DNA of 59,287 nucleotides, from positions 1-59,287 of the forward strand of contig NZ_VUNN01000016.1 of NCBI RefSeq assembly GCF_009695635.1, in the 5' to 3' direction. The position numbers and the translations under genes were made by a program. Position 1 is the first letter of the stretch. Each line of letters begins with the position of its first letter. This document shows, piece by piece, positions 1-9,536 of the stretch. The notes under the pieces are model-generated. The model ran no database searches and was not told the DNA's origin. It saw only the letters and a program-made list of their open reading frames with translations. Origin of the DNA: Bullifex porci (GTDB lineage: Bacteria; Spirochaetota; Spirochaetia; Sphaerochaetales; Sphaerochaetaceae).

Positions 1-38
1 GGGGCACAATGTCCCTGAATTATCAATTTGGAGGTATT

Positions 39-1292
39 ATGGAAATAAAGAGAGATATATACCTACAGAAGCTAATAAACCGTATGCATAACGGGATGAT
101 AAAGGTTATTACAGGAATTAGACGTTCAGGGAAATCATATCTTTTATTTCAAATTTTTAGAAATTACCTTAAGACACAGGGTGTTGCGGATGATCATGTT
201 ATCGCAATTGAGTTAGATATATTTGAAAATGAGAAGTATAGGGATCCACGCACGCTACTGGAGTATACTAAAAGCCGTATTAAAGATGATAAGGACTACT
301 ATATCTTTCTAGATGAAGTACAGTTACTACCGGACTTTGTATCAGTGCTGAATTCATTTCTTCATATGCAAAATGTGGATGTTTATGTAACTGGTAGTAG
401 CTCGAAATTTCTGTCAAAGGATGTTATTACAGAGTTTAGAGGGCGTGGAGATGAGGTTCATTTGTTTCCTGTTAGTTTTAGAGAATACATGGAAGTATTT
501 GATGGAGATAAATATGAAGGCTGGAGTTCCTATGTTAGTTTCGGCGGATTACCATTAACTATTACGATGGCTACCGATGAGCAGAGAATGGAATATCTTA
601 CTAGGTTGTTTGAAGAGACATATATAAAGGATATTATTGAGCGCAACCACATTGAAAAAATTCAGGAAATAAATGACCTAATAAATATTTTGGCATCAAG
701 CATTGGCTCTCTTACTAATACATCAAAAATAGAAGCAACTTTTAAGAGTGTTATCCATTCGGATATTAGCCTTAATACCATAAGAGCATATATTGACCAT
801 TTGAAGGATGCATTCATAGTCAATGAAGTTAATAGATATGATGTGAAAGGCAGAAAATACATTGGAACCCCACTCAAATATTATTTTGAGGATGTGGGGC
901 TACGAAATGCTAGACTGGGATTTCGGCAAGTAGAAGAGACTCATCTGATGGAAAACATCATTTATAATGAACTGCGTGTGAGAGGTTACCAGGTTGATGT
1001 CGGTGTGGTGGTAAAGCGAGATAGAACTAAAGAAGGAGTGCAGGAAAAGAAACAGCTTGAAATTGATTTTGTTGCCAATATGGGTAGCAAGAGATATTAC
1101 ATCCAGTCTGCTTTTAGTTTACCAGATGCTGAGAAGAGAGCACAAGAAAAAGCATCTCTTATAAATGTAAATGACTCGTTTAAAAAGATTATTATCGTAA
1201 AAGATGTTGTAAAACCATTATATGATAATGATGGAATCCTAACGATGAGCATATATGACTTCCTCGTAAATGAGCATAGTTTAGAATTGTAA
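39..1292 (+). CDS. AAA-family ATPase with DUF4143 C-terminal domain
   Basis: The protein is 417 residues from the ATG at 39. That start has GGAGG 4 nt upstream; an upstream in-frame ATG at 9 has none. The Walker A motif GIRRSGKS is at about residues 26-33 and the Walker B motif IFLDEVQ at about 89-95, followed by the conserved TGSSSKFLS stretch of this family. The C-terminal third resembles the DUF4143 domain and ends with an EIDFVA motif like PD-(D/E)XK nuclease folds. Members of this family are common accessory ATPases of unknown role in anaerobes, and a substrate cannot be named. It looks full length. The 734 bp downstream hold no intact gene. Confidence 0.85.
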   Translation: MEIKRDIYLQKLINRMHNGMIKVITGIRRSGKSYLLFQIFRNYLKTQGVADDHVIAIELDIFENEKYRDPRTLLEYTKSRIKDDKDYYIFLDEVQLLPDFVSVLNSFLHMQNVDVYVTGSSSKFLSKDVITEFRGRGDEVHLFPVSFREYMEVFDGDKYEGWSSYVSFGGLPLTITMATDEQRMEYLTRLFEETYIKDIIERNHIEKIQEINDLINILASSIGSLTNTSKIEATFKSVIHSDISLNTIRAYIDHLKDAFIVNEVNRYDVKGRKYIGTPLKYYFEDVGLRNARLGFRQVEETHLMENIIYNELRVRGYQVDVGVVVKRDRTKEGVQEKKQLEIDFVANMGSKRYYIQSAFSLPDAEKRAQEKASLINVNDSFKKIIIVKDVVKPLYDNDGILTMSIYDFLVNEHSLEL

Positions 1293-2026
1293 ATAAGAAC
1301 TAGGATAAAATTAGTGGTCTGTTGAAATAGTTGGCCTTCAAAACATTATTTGAGAAACCTGTAGGAGGATTACACGATCCTTACGGTTCAATATAATTCA
1401 ACGAAAAAAGTAGCAGGGCTATTACAATCCTTCTAGATGTCTTGTTTGAGGATATTCAGTATATAACAACTGTTGTTTCATAATATCTGGACTTTGTCGA
1501 GTGTCAGAACGTGAGCAACTCGAGATTAGAGCAGATTAGCTATATGCCGACATGGACCTATGAATTGATAGGTGAGGTCGCAAAAGGAATGTTTGTAGTA
1601 GATTAAGTTATCGAGGAAATCGGCGATGAAAGCATTAATCTTCGAGAAGAACTCAAGACCATTATAACCGAAGTGTAAAGAATTACGCTTATAAGATGAA
1701 TTGTGTCTGTAAATTATTATCACAAAAGGCAATAATAGAAAGATGAACACTCCCTTAAATCGAAGTTTTAGAAGCATGATAAACCAAGCTGATGAGCAAT
1801 TCTTCCCCAACCTATACTGGTTTTGTAAACACATATATTTCTTAAATTTGAAATAGTTAAGGGTAGCTATAGTTTAATCTTTATAGAAATTAGTCAACTT
1901 TTACAGACTGAATCCATCTGTGATATTCTCAAGCTGTCCGTTCATCACTCAAGAAAAGTGATTAACCTATGGATGCTGTGAATATATAATATTACACAAT
2001 ACGCTAGTGAGGAGTTTGCTACGAAT
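1293..2026. other. 734-bp gap with decayed coding sequence
   Basis: No intact gene is visible between the DUF4143 ATPase and the threonine aldolase. The plus strand carries a protein-like but stop-interrupted frame (listed separately). The last 300 bp are A+T-rich with no recognisable motif except a weak GAGGAG 11 nt before the aldolase ATG. A 102-codon open frame on the minus strand (1526-1834) has no ribosome site and a low-complexity composition, so I treat it as a shadow. Confidence 0.4.
1397..1675 (+). pseudogene. Decayed unidentified coding remnant
   Basis: One plus-strand frame reads like a real protein for about 90 codons, interrupted by three stops. It includes ITILLDVLFEDIQYITTVVS, then YLDFVECQNVSNSRLEQIS, then IEEIGDESINLREELKTIIT. 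The composition is globular, unlike the neighbouring non-coding DNA. No start codon with a ribosome site is present. I do not recognise the family. It may be the remains of a gene between the ATPase and the aldolase. Confidence 0.35.
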
Positions 2027-3061
2027 ATGAATGAAAAACTTAGCTTCGCCTGTGATTATGCAAAAGGGGCTCATCCTAACATTCTGCGAAGGATGATGGA
2101 AACAAATTTAATAAAAACAGCAGGATATGGATTTGATGAGATCTCTGAATCTGCTAGAGATAAAATTAGAAAAGCCTGTGAATGTGAAAGAGCTACTGTG
2201 GAGTTTCTAGTCGGAGGAACGCAGACTAATGCTGTTATAATCGATGCGCTGCTACGATCATATCAGGGAGTCATTGCTGCCGAGACTGGGCATATTAGTG
2301 TACATGAGGCGGGTGCTATCGAAGCAAACGGGCATAAGGTTCTTACAATTCCTCATCAATATGGAAAGATATCTGCTTGTGCAGTAGAGAAATATCTAGA
2401 TGATTATTACAATGATGCGAATCATGAGCATATGGTAATGCCTGGAATGGTTTATCTGTCCCATCCTACAGAGTACGGAACGCTTTATTCAAAGGCAGAG
2501 CTTCAGGCTTTCAGAAACGTGTGTGATAAGTATAAAATCTACTTGTATGTTGATGGAGCAAGACTTGCATATGCACTTTCATGCCTAGAAAATGATGTAA
2601 CACTTAAGTGCTTAGCAGAGCTATGCGATGCTTTTTATATTGGTGGTACCAAGTGCGGCGCACTATTTGGAGAAGCAGTAGTGGTTCCAAAGCCAGAAGA
2701 GATGCCTCATCTTTTCACAATCATCAAGCAGCATGGAGCTCTTCTAGCGAAAGGAAGATTGCTGGGAATTCAGTTTGACGAGCTATTTAGGGATGATCTT
2801 TATATGAAGATTGGAAAGAGCGCGATTGAAGCTGCAGAACGCATAACGAGAGCTTTACAGGAAAAAGGGTACCGCCTATATTTTGAATCACCGACTAATC
2901 AGATTTTTGTTATTATTGAAAACGATGCACTAAAAAAACTGGGAGAAAAGGTTGAATACAGCTTTTGGGAAAAATACGATGATAATCACACTGTGATTCG
3001 GTTTGCAACAGACTGGGGAACAACAGAAGCAGAAGCTAACGCATTAATCGATATCCTATAG
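2027..3061 (+). CDS. ltaE: Low-specificity L-threonine aldolase-like PLP enzyme
   Basis: This 344-residue fold-type I PLP enzyme resembles low-specificity threonine aldolases, which cleave L-threonine or allo-threonine to glycine and acetaldehyde in the cytoplasm. The VGGTQTNAV segment at about 61-69 is the usual phosphate-binding region. LYVDGARLAYAL at about 173-184 holds the cofactor-binding Asp and the conserved Arg. The Schiff-base lysine is K209 in YIGGTKCG. The length is normal for the family. No neighbour points to a pathway, and a beta-eliminating relative (tryptophanase or tyrosine phenol-lyase type) is less likely from the length and motifs. Confidence 0.88.
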   Translation: MNEKLSFACDYAKGAHPNILRRMMETNLIKTAGYGFDEISESARDKIRKACECERATVEFLVGGTQTNAVIIDALLRSYQGVIAAETGHISVHEAGAIEANGHKVLTIPHQYGKISACAVEKYLDDYYNDANHEHMVMPGMVYLSHPTEYGTLYSKAELQAFRNVCDKYKIYLYVDGARLAYALSCLENDVTLKCLAELCDAFYIGGTKCGALFGEAVVVPKPEEMPHLFTIIKQHGALLAKGRLLGIQFDELFRDDLYMKIGKSAIEAAERITRALQEKGYRLYFESPTNQIFVIIENDALKKLGEKVEYSFWEKYDDNHTVIRFATDWGTTEAEANALIDIL

Positions 3062-3345
3062 AAGAGTAGTAAGACAATATGTTGATGGGGCAGGAGAAGG
3101 CCGAGATGGCCCTTGTTCCTTTGAAATAATTGAAAAATGAAATTATATCCACTAGGCTATTAATTGGAAAGATTAGGTAAAGCTTCTAAAGTAGCTAGAA
3201 TTGTTACTGAATTGTGCCCCAGATAATGCAAAGTTTTAGTGGTGCTCTAAGCGAATAGACAGATATATCATCTGTTGTATAACTCGGTTCATATTCAGCT
3301 TTGGCAATTTACAGAACAGCAAGCATCGTTTTCTTCCTATAATTC

Positions 3346-4014
3346 CTATTCCTGGTATCTATCTACAGAAAATAGAAGAGAGGCTTCTTCCATATCCATA
3401 GCACGTCCTGGAGGAAGGGAAAGAGAAGAGGAGAGGGCGAGCTTCTCAGCTTCCCTGTTGACTATTTTTTCGCTGAAGGAAGCAGTGTCTATTCCTCGTA
3501 GTCTTAAGAGTAGCATAGGGTCATCATCAAGCTTTCTTCCTATTCCATATAATACTGCAGCTACATGCTTACATAGTTCAGCCCAATCTGGACAGGAACA
3601 GGAGAATGTCATTTCTCTGACCTTTGGAAAAAGATTTAGAGAGGAGGATGTGAAATACTCCTTAAAGGAGTCTGGAAACCTTCCGTTGATGAAATCCTCC
3701 ACAGATTCAAAGTTGTTCCTGCACTTATCTTCAAAGGCTTTAATTTCCTTATCATTGAAGGGCTTGATATCTATCTGAATCTTATAGGGTCTCGGCCTAG
3801 AGCCTACTACTAGGGCTCTAATTACTCCATATTCAATCTTTAAGTCTATTACACAGCCGCTTCTGACATAGCTTCTTCCTCTAGGAAGACGGTTGTCAAA
3901 ATCTGCGTAGATATCAATATTGTCACACCAAGCCTTTCCCCACCAGGATGAAGAGATAGTTCTTCCTTCAATGATTATTGGCTCTCTGATTTCATTATTC
4001 TTCTTCTTTGCCAT
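3346..4014 (-). CDS. SWIM zinc-finger protein
   Basis: This is a 222-residue soluble protein. A SWIM zinc finger is visible at about residues 136-150 as FSCSCPDWAELCKHVAAVL, the CxC...CxH pattern. The N-terminal half (EGRTISSSWWGKAWCDNI) is typical of SWIM proteins paired with SNF2 helicases. Its ATG overlaps the stop codon of the helicase gene by one base, so the two are co-transcribed from the helicase promoter. The function is probably nucleic-acid or partner binding for the helicase; this rests on family context. Confidence 0.88.
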   Translation of the reverse strand: MAKKKNNEIREPIIIEGRTISSSWWGKAWCDNIDIYADFDNRLPRGRSYVRSGCVIDLKIEYGVIRALVVGSRPRPYKIQIDIKPFNDKEIKAFEDKCRNNFESVEDFINGRFPDSFKEYFTSSSLNLFPKVREMTFSCSCPDWAELCKHVAAVLYGIGRKLDDDPMLLLRLRGIDTASFSEKIVNREAEKLALSSSLSLPPGRAMDMEEASLLFSVDRYQE

Positions 4015-6548
4015 TATAGTTTCCTTTGATAACGCATAGCAGACAATAGCTCTCTTGGAGAAAGCTTACTTGTAACTTCTCCTCCGATATCGCCCAGCAT
4101 AGACTCTGCAAGCTCAGCTTTCTCCTTGAGAATCTGGCTTATCCTCTCTTCAATAGTATCCTCTGCTACAAACTTATAAACAGTGACAACGTTCTTCTGC
4201 CCGATTCTGTAGGCTCTGTCTGTGGCCTGGTCCTCTACGGCAGGGTTCCACCATCTATCAAAGTGGATTACGTTGTTAGCTTCTGTGAGAGTGAGACCTG
4301 TTCCTCCGGCCTTAAGTGAAATTACTAGGAAAGGTAGCTCTCCGCTTTGGAAGCTTTCTACTATCTCTGTTCGTTTTTTAGGAGGAGTACTACCGTCAAT
4401 ATATTCGCCATTCTCTTCGAAGACTGTAGAGAGAAGCTTAAGAAGCTCTGGGATTATAGACGCAAACTGAGTAAAGACTAAAACCTTCTCCCTGTTTTCA
4501 TGGATAGTAGTGCATAATTCCTTAAGAAGAAGGAACTTGCCACTTTTCTTCTCCTCATACTCTCCGTTTCCTAAGTACTGGGAAGGGTGGTTTGCTACCA
4601 TCTTTAGCTTCATTATGGTTGCTCCAGTAATGGCTAGGGCATTAGCTCCTGATTCCTCCATTTTTTCTAGAGCCTCCTCATATTCATCTACCACCTTATT
4701 ATATAGCACACGCTGCTCAGGAGTGAGAGATACCATAAGAGTATTCTCCACCTTATCTGGAAGGTCATTGATGATAGTTTTATCACTCTTGAGGCGCCTA
4801 AGTATAAATGGCGTTATGACTCTCTTCAGGTTGTCCATCTTATCTTCTGCCATGGAGGCTGTGAAGGAAGCGAAGCTCTTATCATCTCCAAGAAGGCCTG
4901 GAGAGAGGAAGTCGAATATGGACCAGAGGTTCATCAATGAGTTCTCTATAGGGGTTCCTGTCATTGCAATAGACTGCTTTCTGTCTAGCGCCTTTATGAC
5001 TTTGGTCTGCTTTGTATTCCTGTTCTTTATATTTTGAGCTTCATCAAGTATTACTAGATCCCATTTCTCTTCCTGGATAGCGGCACTTGTGGAGGCTCCC
5101 TGATATGTGACTATAGTTAGGAAAGGAAAGTCCTTCTTCTTTGCTTCCTTTCCGTGCCTAATGGTGAAATCTAAGTCTGGAGTGAACTTTATGCATTCTC
5201 TTCCCCAGTTTCCTAAGAGGGATGCTGGAACAATTAAGAGTACCTTTGCATCTCTATTTTTCTCTCTGAACTCTTCTAGGTATGCCAATATCTCTACTGT
5301 CTTACCCAGTCCCATATCATCTGCAAGGAGAGGACCCAATGAAAGCCTTGATATTCCTTGGAGCCATCTAAAGCCATCAATTTGGTATGGCCTAAGAGTA
5401 CCTGTAAATGAGGAAGGTGGAGATGATGGGATGTCTGAGGCCATTGAGGTTTTTATCATATCGTCGATATCGATGTGTACAGGGTAGGCTCTCTCTTCTA
5501 CACCTGATGCCATTTTCAGAGCAGAAAGGAGAGACAGCTCTCTTTCTTCTAGTTCTTCATATTCCTTTAGAAGCTTTTCTAGGCCATTTTTGTCTACTTC
5601 AATCCAGTTACCCTTTAATAAGTAGAGCCCCTCTGTTCTAGATAAGATATCTCTTATTTCTTCCTCAGTTATTTCGACTCCCTGCCAGACCATCTTGGGC
5701 CTAAAGGAGGATATTGAGCACTTCGATCCTTTCTTGTCACTTTCGATAGAGATGCTTGAGCTTCTCTTTCTCTTTTTCCACCATCCTGGGATTCTTGTAA
5801 CAATTCCAGCCTCTTCAAAGAGTGGGACATCCATTAAAAAGGCGTATGCCTCCTCCTTAGATACATAGATAGGAGAGAATATCTCTCCAGAGTTAAGCCA
5901 AGAGGAAATAATCCTACTACTTTTAGCCGCCTTCTTGATGGAAGAGATGAGGATAGCAAGCTTCTCGATTGAGGAGGAATACTCCTTTAGAGCATATTTT
6001 AGTGGATAGTGGTGCACTTTACCATCTTCACCTACTGTGGAATATGTAGCCATAAAGGCAAAGGGAGCTTCAGGCTTTTTGCTCTCTAGAAGATGAAAAA
6101 AGATTCTAGATGGAAGCTTGAACCGAGTAGAGAAGGAAGAGAAATAGGCTTCTACAGAAGAAGTGTAGGTTGAAATTTCGCTTTTGAAGAGTGAGAGATA
6201 TCTGTCAAAGAGAGTAAGGACCCAATCTGAATTGAGGTTTTGGCTTCCCAAAATGAAGGGAGCATTGGATAATATCTCCTCTAGCTCTATCATGTCATAG
6301 GAAACGACTACATTTTCCCTCTCTAGAGAAAGGGAAGGTGTCCTCTCAAGCTGGAAGAAGAAGTTCTCTGTAATACGTTTCAAAAAGTCTAGGGAAGGCG
6401 ATGAGTCCTTTATTGAGCCTGATAGTACAGCTTCATACATTCCTCTATATTGGTCAGGGAAGAACTCTGGTCTTCTCTCCTTAGTAAAGTCAGGTCTAAA
6501 TCCCTCTTTTGTGATAATGAACTCAAGATTATTCTTTCTCTTCTGCAT
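4014..6548 (-). CDS. SNF2/RapA-type DEAD-box helicase
   Basis: The protein is 844 residues. The N-terminal ~380 residues are the SNF2-associated bacterial region; the helicase core fills the rest. Motif I is DDMGLGKT, motif II is DEAQ in LVILDEAQNIKN, motif III is the AMTGTPIEN stretch, motif V is SLKAGGTGLTL and motif VI is DRAYRIGQ. This predicts an ATP-dependent DNA translocase of the bacterial SNF2 group often paired with a SWIM protein, as here. The role may lie in transcription recycling or DNA repair, but nothing here decides. A promoter lies so close upstream that the transcript is predicted to be leaderless. Confidence 0.93.
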   Translation of the reverse strand: MQKRKNNLEFIITKEGFRPDFTKERRPEFFPDQYRGMYEAVLSGSIKDSSPSLDFLKRITENFFFQLERTPSLSLERENVVVSYDMIELEEILSNAPFILGSQNLNSDWVLTLFDRYLSLFKSEISTYTSSVEAYFSSFSTRFKLPSRIFFHLLESKKPEAPFAFMATYSTVGEDGKVHHYPLKYALKEYSSSIEKLAILISSIKKAAKSSRIISSWLNSGEIFSPIYVSKEEAYAFLMDVPLFEEAGIVTRIPGWWKKRKRSSSISIESDKKGSKCSISSFRPKMVWQGVEITEEEIRDILSRTEGLYLLKGNWIEVDKNGLEKLLKEYEELEERELSLLSALKMASGVEERAYPVHIDIDDMIKTSMASDIPSSPPSSFTGTLRPYQIDGFRWLQGISRLSLGPLLADDMGLGKTVEILAYLEEFREKNRDAKVLLIVPASLLGNWGRECIKFTPDLDFTIRHGKEAKKKDFPFLTIVTYQGASTSAAIQEEKWDLVILDEAQNIKNRNTKQTKVIKALDRKQSIAMTGTPIENSLMNLWSIFDFLSPGLLGDDKSFASFTASMAEDKMDNLKRVITPFILRRLKSDKTIINDLPDKVENTLMVSLTPEQRVLYNKVVDEYEEALEKMEESGANALAITGATIMKLKMVANHPSQYLGNGEYEEKKSGKFLLLKELCTTIHENREKVLVFTQFASIIPELLKLLSTVFEENGEYIDGSTPPKKRTEIVESFQSGELPFLVISLKAGGTGLTLTEANNVIHFDRWWNPAVEDQATDRAYRIGQKNVVTVYKFVAEDTIEERISQILKEKAELAESMLGDIGGEVTSKLSPRELLSAMRYQRKL

Positions 6549-6554
6549 GAGGAT

Positions 6555-6583
6555 ATTCTATATTTCTATATGGCTATTTTCAA
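6555..6583 (-). promoter_or_regulatory. Sigma70-type promoter of the SNF2 operon, predicted leaderless
   Basis: On the minus strand TTGAAA (6583-6578) is followed by exactly 17 nt and TAGAAT (6560-6555). Only ATCCTC separates the -10 box from the ATG at 6548, so transcription should begin at or within a base or two of the start codon. No Shine-Dalgarno sequence fits. Confidence 0.6.
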
Positions 6584-6659
6584 ATGAAAAAAAGGATAGG
6601 ATTAAGAGTGATAAAAAACATCCTATAATGGTGAATGAATATAAAGAGTATAGACAAAT

Positions 6660-6948
6660 ATGGGAGAAGAAATTATTAATAATCTTATGATAAAGGACGA
6701 TGTTGCGGCATTTGCTCTTTCTGATAGGATTATCTCTGAAAGCAGTGAATATGATTCGATGATTTTGCTCTACTTTTAAGTTGTCCATAATCACTAGTGA
6801 GAAATAGAGCCCATTATATCCTATATGGGATAGTGACGGTCGTTTTGATGGAATTATGAAGCCCTTTTTGAAGCTCATTACAGATGAAAAGCCTATTACA
6901 GCAAGACAATGTGTTAAAGCACTTAGGGTAGTTATAGTATCTTTTTGA
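6660..6948 (+). pseudogene. Decayed HEAT-repeat/SufBD-like gene
   Basis: An ATG at 6660 opens MGEEIINNLMIKDDVAAFAL and about 19 further codons before a stop. A second frame downstream reads DGRFDGIMKPFLKLITDEKP and then ITARQCVKALR before a stop at 6946. The ITDEKPITARQC(V/I)KAL stretch is familiar from clostridial HEAT-like proteins annotated as SufBD or DNA-alkylation-repair-like. The gene therefore carries a frameshift, stops and an internal deletion. The last codons run directly into the ribosome site of the Nudix gene. Confidence 0.6.
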
Positions 6949-6962
6949 GGGAGGAGAAATTT

Positions 6963-7454
6963 ATGAAGGAATATGATTGCGGCTTTAAGATAGATAATAA
7001 ATGGTTCAGATATAGAGCTGCTGCTATTATTGTTGAAAATGGCTGTGTTTTGTTTGCAGGTAATGAGCTAGAAGATTATTACTATTCGATAGGTGGTGGA
7101 GTTCATATGGGTGAAGCTGCTGAGGATGCAGTAAAAAGAGAGGTTCTTGAAGAAACAGGAATTCAATACGAGGTTGATTATTTAGCTGTAATACATGAAA
7201 ACTTTTTCCATGAGAGCAAGGGGACCTTAGCAGGACTGGATTGCCATGAGATATGCTTCTATTATTTGATGAAGCCAAGAGGCACACAGAATCTAAATAG
7301 CAATAGTACAACCTCTGGTGTGAAAGAAAATATGTATTGGCTTCCAATTTCTGAATTGGATAAATACAAAGCATTTCCTTCCTTTATGAAAGATTATTTA
7401 AGTAGAGAGCATAAGGGAATTGAGCATATTATAACTGATCAGAGAGCTAGCTGA
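6963..7454 (+). CDS. Nudix hydrolase
   Basis: This 163-residue protein hydrolyses a nucleoside diphosphate linked to some other group; the substrate is not predictable. The Nudix box is GGGVHMGEAAEDAVKREVLE followed by ETGI, at about residues 47-70, with all metal-binding glutamates present. I use the ATG at 6963 because GGGAGGAG lies 6 nt upstream; an upstream TTG at 6945 lacks a site. The gene begins just after a decayed HEAT-like gene. Confidence 0.9.
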   Translation: MKEYDCGFKIDNKWFRYRAAAIIVENGCVLFAGNELEDYYYSIGGGVHMGEAAEDAVKREVLEETGIQYEVDYLAVIHENFFHESKGTLAGLDCHEICFYYLMKPRGTQNLNSNSTTSGVKENMYWLPISELDKYKAFPSFMKDYLSREHKGIEHIITDQRAS

Positions 7455-7632
7455 GACTCTACTAAGCATAGGTATATGCTGAGGCATGTTCTAATCTAGT
7501 TATTGGAAAAATATGTAGGCTATTACCAATTCCTAGAGCTCAGTCATGCTTCTTCCTCAAAAAAAGGATATTGCATCTATTCCTGGTTGACCCAAAGGGC
7601 AGTGGAGTGGCACTATTTTTAGTGTTTTCAGA

Positions 7633-7700
7633 CTAATTTGGAAAAAAAAGATACCAAATTAGCAATGTGTGACATTTTGTGTATAGATAGTTGATATAAT
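7633..7700 (+). promoter_or_regulatory. Upstream region of the symporter: dyad, shared motif and -10 box
   Basis: The 381-bp gap before the symporter holds an inverted repeat, CTAATTTGG (7633-7641) and CCAAATTAG (7654-7662), with a 12-nt A-rich spacer. The right arm lies inside ATACCAAATTAGCAATGT (7651-7668), a sequence repeated with 16 of 18 matches at 20714-20731. A perfect TATAAT lies at 7695-7700; no good -35 is spaced correctly, which fits an activated promoter. The rest of the gap shows nothing recognisable. Confidence 0.4.
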
Positions 7701-7835
7701 CATTAGGTTTTATGATTTATAACATCATATTTATAGAAAATATTAATGAGTGCTAGTGATAACTCTTTTTAGAAAATAACTGTAGCTCGAATTTGAAGTA
7801 TCAGAAGCATTTATTAATAAATGAGGAGATAATGT

Positions 7836-9503
7836 ATGCATGTAAGACAGACACCCGATATTTCTGGAATAGCTGCAGGCTTAGATACGATTGAACAGAA
7901 GCTTGGCAAGTATGGACTAACAAAGAAGGAGATTACAAAAGCTAGATTAATTTCTGAGGAATTGATGACTAGTCTCATCGGTCATGCAGATACTAGTGCA
8001 GAATACATGTTGCTTAGTGTACGTAAATGGATGGGAGAGATTGTTGTTGAGATTTCAGTTCCAGGTACTGCCTATGACTTTTCTCAGAGCATGGAAATGG
8101 GTGTTCCTCTAGATACGGATGACATCGGCAAGGATGCTGAAGTAACAATTCGTAACATGATTCTTAAAAGCTTTGCATCAGATTTAAAATATAGAAATCA
8201 AGGGGGTGTTAATTCTGTTCGCTTAACAGTTGTCCGTTCAAATAATAGACAGCTGTATTACACATTGGGCTCCATGCTTTTAGCAATTATTGTGGGTCTG
8301 GTATTTAAGCTTTTCTCTCCAGAGTCTGTTAACCAGCTACTGAGTGATAATCTATTTTCACCTATTAAGACTATGTTTATGAATGGGTTAAAGATGGTAG
8401 TTGCTCCTGTTGTATTTTTCTCCATAATCTCTGCAGTAGGACAGTTTGGTAACTTGTCAGATATGGGAAAAATAGGTGGGAAGGTTTTAGGGCTTTATCT
8501 TTTAACTACTTTGTTTGCAACAGCGATTGGAATTGGAATAGGCTACCTATTCCAGTTGAGCGGGGACACTACTATGGGCATAACCGCTTTAGATATTTCA
8601 TCTGTCGCATCACAGGAAGTGCACATATCTATCAAGGATATGCTTGTGAATATCGTACCGAGTAATTTTACTAAGCCATTTTTGGAAGCGAATATGCTTC
8701 AGCTGATTTTTCTTGCTGTAATTTGTGGAATTGCATCAGGAATGATTGGCTCACATGGAAAAACAATTAATGATTTCTTCAGTGCCTGTAACGAGCTATT
8801 TCTGAAAATAACTACACTGTTAATTAAGTTTATGCCGATTGCTGTATTTTGCTCCATAATGTCTCTAATTCTTACAACAGGAATGCAGACACTTTTGCCA
8901 GTATTGGGAATATGTGTATGTTTCCTTGCTGGGCTAGTGTTGATGATGAGTGTATATTGTCTAATACTCCTTTTAATGGCAAAGCTCAACCCTATTCCTT
9001 TTGTTAAAAAATACTCTCCAGTTATGGCACAGGTTGCTAGCATGGCTTCCAGCAATGCATCTCTTCCGCTGAATATGAGTACATGTGAGAAAAGACTAGG
9101 GATATCACCGAGGGTATATTCTCTGTCTCTTCCATTAGGTGCAACTATGAATATGGATGGAACCTGTGTATATCTAGGTGTATTTGCTCTCGGTCTTGCC
9201 AAGCTTTATGGTGTAGATATTATGAGCACAAGCTTACTACCTATTGTAGCCTCAATTATTATTTTATCTATTGGTGCACCAGGTGTCTCAGGAGCAGGGT
9301 TAGTTTGCCTTTCTGTACTGCTAACACAATTAAATGTACCTGTTGAGGCTGTAGGACTCATCATGGGTATTGACCCGCTACTTGGTATGCTACGAACTAT
9401 GAGCAACTGTCTAGGCGATGTCGTTGTCAGTACAATAGTTGCAAAAAGCGAAAACCTGCTTAATATGGATATTTATAATAAAGACGCAAAGAAAGGTAGA
9501 TGA
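7836..9503 (+). CDS. Dicarboxylate/amino-acid:cation symporter with N-terminal anti-sigma-kinase-like domain
   Basis: The protein is 555 residues. Residues 1-135 resemble an RsbW/SpoIIAB-type ATPase domain: ARLISEELMTSLIGHA at about 36-51 matches the N-box region, but the usual D-x-G-x-P ATP-lid motif is degraded to ISVPGTAYD. From about 145 on it is a DAACS (SLC1-type) sodium- or proton-coupled transporter of acidic or small neutral amino acids or C4-dicarboxylates. Motifs are MASSNASLPL (re-entrant loop), GATMNMDGT, GAPGVSGAG and DPLLGMLRTMSNCLGD. GAGGAG is 7 nt before the ATG. The domain order suggests transport gated by a STAS partner; a decayed STAS gene follows immediately. Confidence 0.9.
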   Translation: MHVRQTPDISGIAAGLDTIEQKLGKYGLTKKEITKARLISEELMTSLIGHADTSAEYMLLSVRKWMGEIVVEISVPGTAYDFSQSMEMGVPLDTDDIGKDAEVTIRNMILKSFASDLKYRNQGGVNSVRLTVVRSNNRQLYYTLGSMLLAIIVGLVFKLFSPESVNQLLSDNLFSPIKTMFMNGLKMVVAPVVFFSIISAVGQFGNLSDMGKIGGKVLGLYLLTTLFATAIGIGIGYLFQLSGDTTMGITALDISSVASQEVHISIKDMLVNIVPSNFTKPFLEANMLQLIFLAVICGIASGMIGSHGKTINDFFSACNELFLKITTLLIKFMPIAVFCSIMSLILTTGMQTLLPVLGICVCFLAGLVLMMSVYCLILLLMAKLNPIPFVKKYSPVMAQVASMASSNASLPLNMSTCEKRLGISPRVYSLSLPLGATMNMDGTCVYLGVFALGLAKLYGVDIMSTSLLPIVASIIILSIGAPGVSGAGLVCLSVLLTQLNVPVEAVGLIMGIDPLLGMLRTMSNCLGDVVVSTIVAKSENLLNMDIYNKDAKKGR

Positions 9504-9536
9504 GCTTAAAGCTAATCAAATGAGGATATATTTATA

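Noticed and set aside
1526-1834. 102-codon open frame on the minus strand
   Set aside because: No ribosome site, low-complexity hydrophobic start, and it lies opposite a decayed plus-strand coding frame that reads better.
1-3220. GGGGCACAAT at 1-10 and its complement ATTGTGCCCC at 3211-3220 as possible element ends
   Set aside because: Only 10 bp, no transposase between them and no flanking direct repeats; coincidence is likely.
3275-5641. Several open frames on the plus strand opposite the SNF2 and SWIM genes
   Set aside because: The serine- and leucine-rich text comes from reading the complement of AGA/TCT-rich codons; the minus-strand genes have full motif sets.
6558-6878. 106-codon open frame on the minus strand
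   Set aside because: It mirrors the decayed HEAT-like gene on the plus strand, overlaps the SNF2 promoter and has no recognisable domain.
7665-7682. TGTGACATTTTGTGTA as a CRP site
   Set aside because: Only one half-site fits; the second half lacks TCACA, and no CRP-type regulator is in the window.
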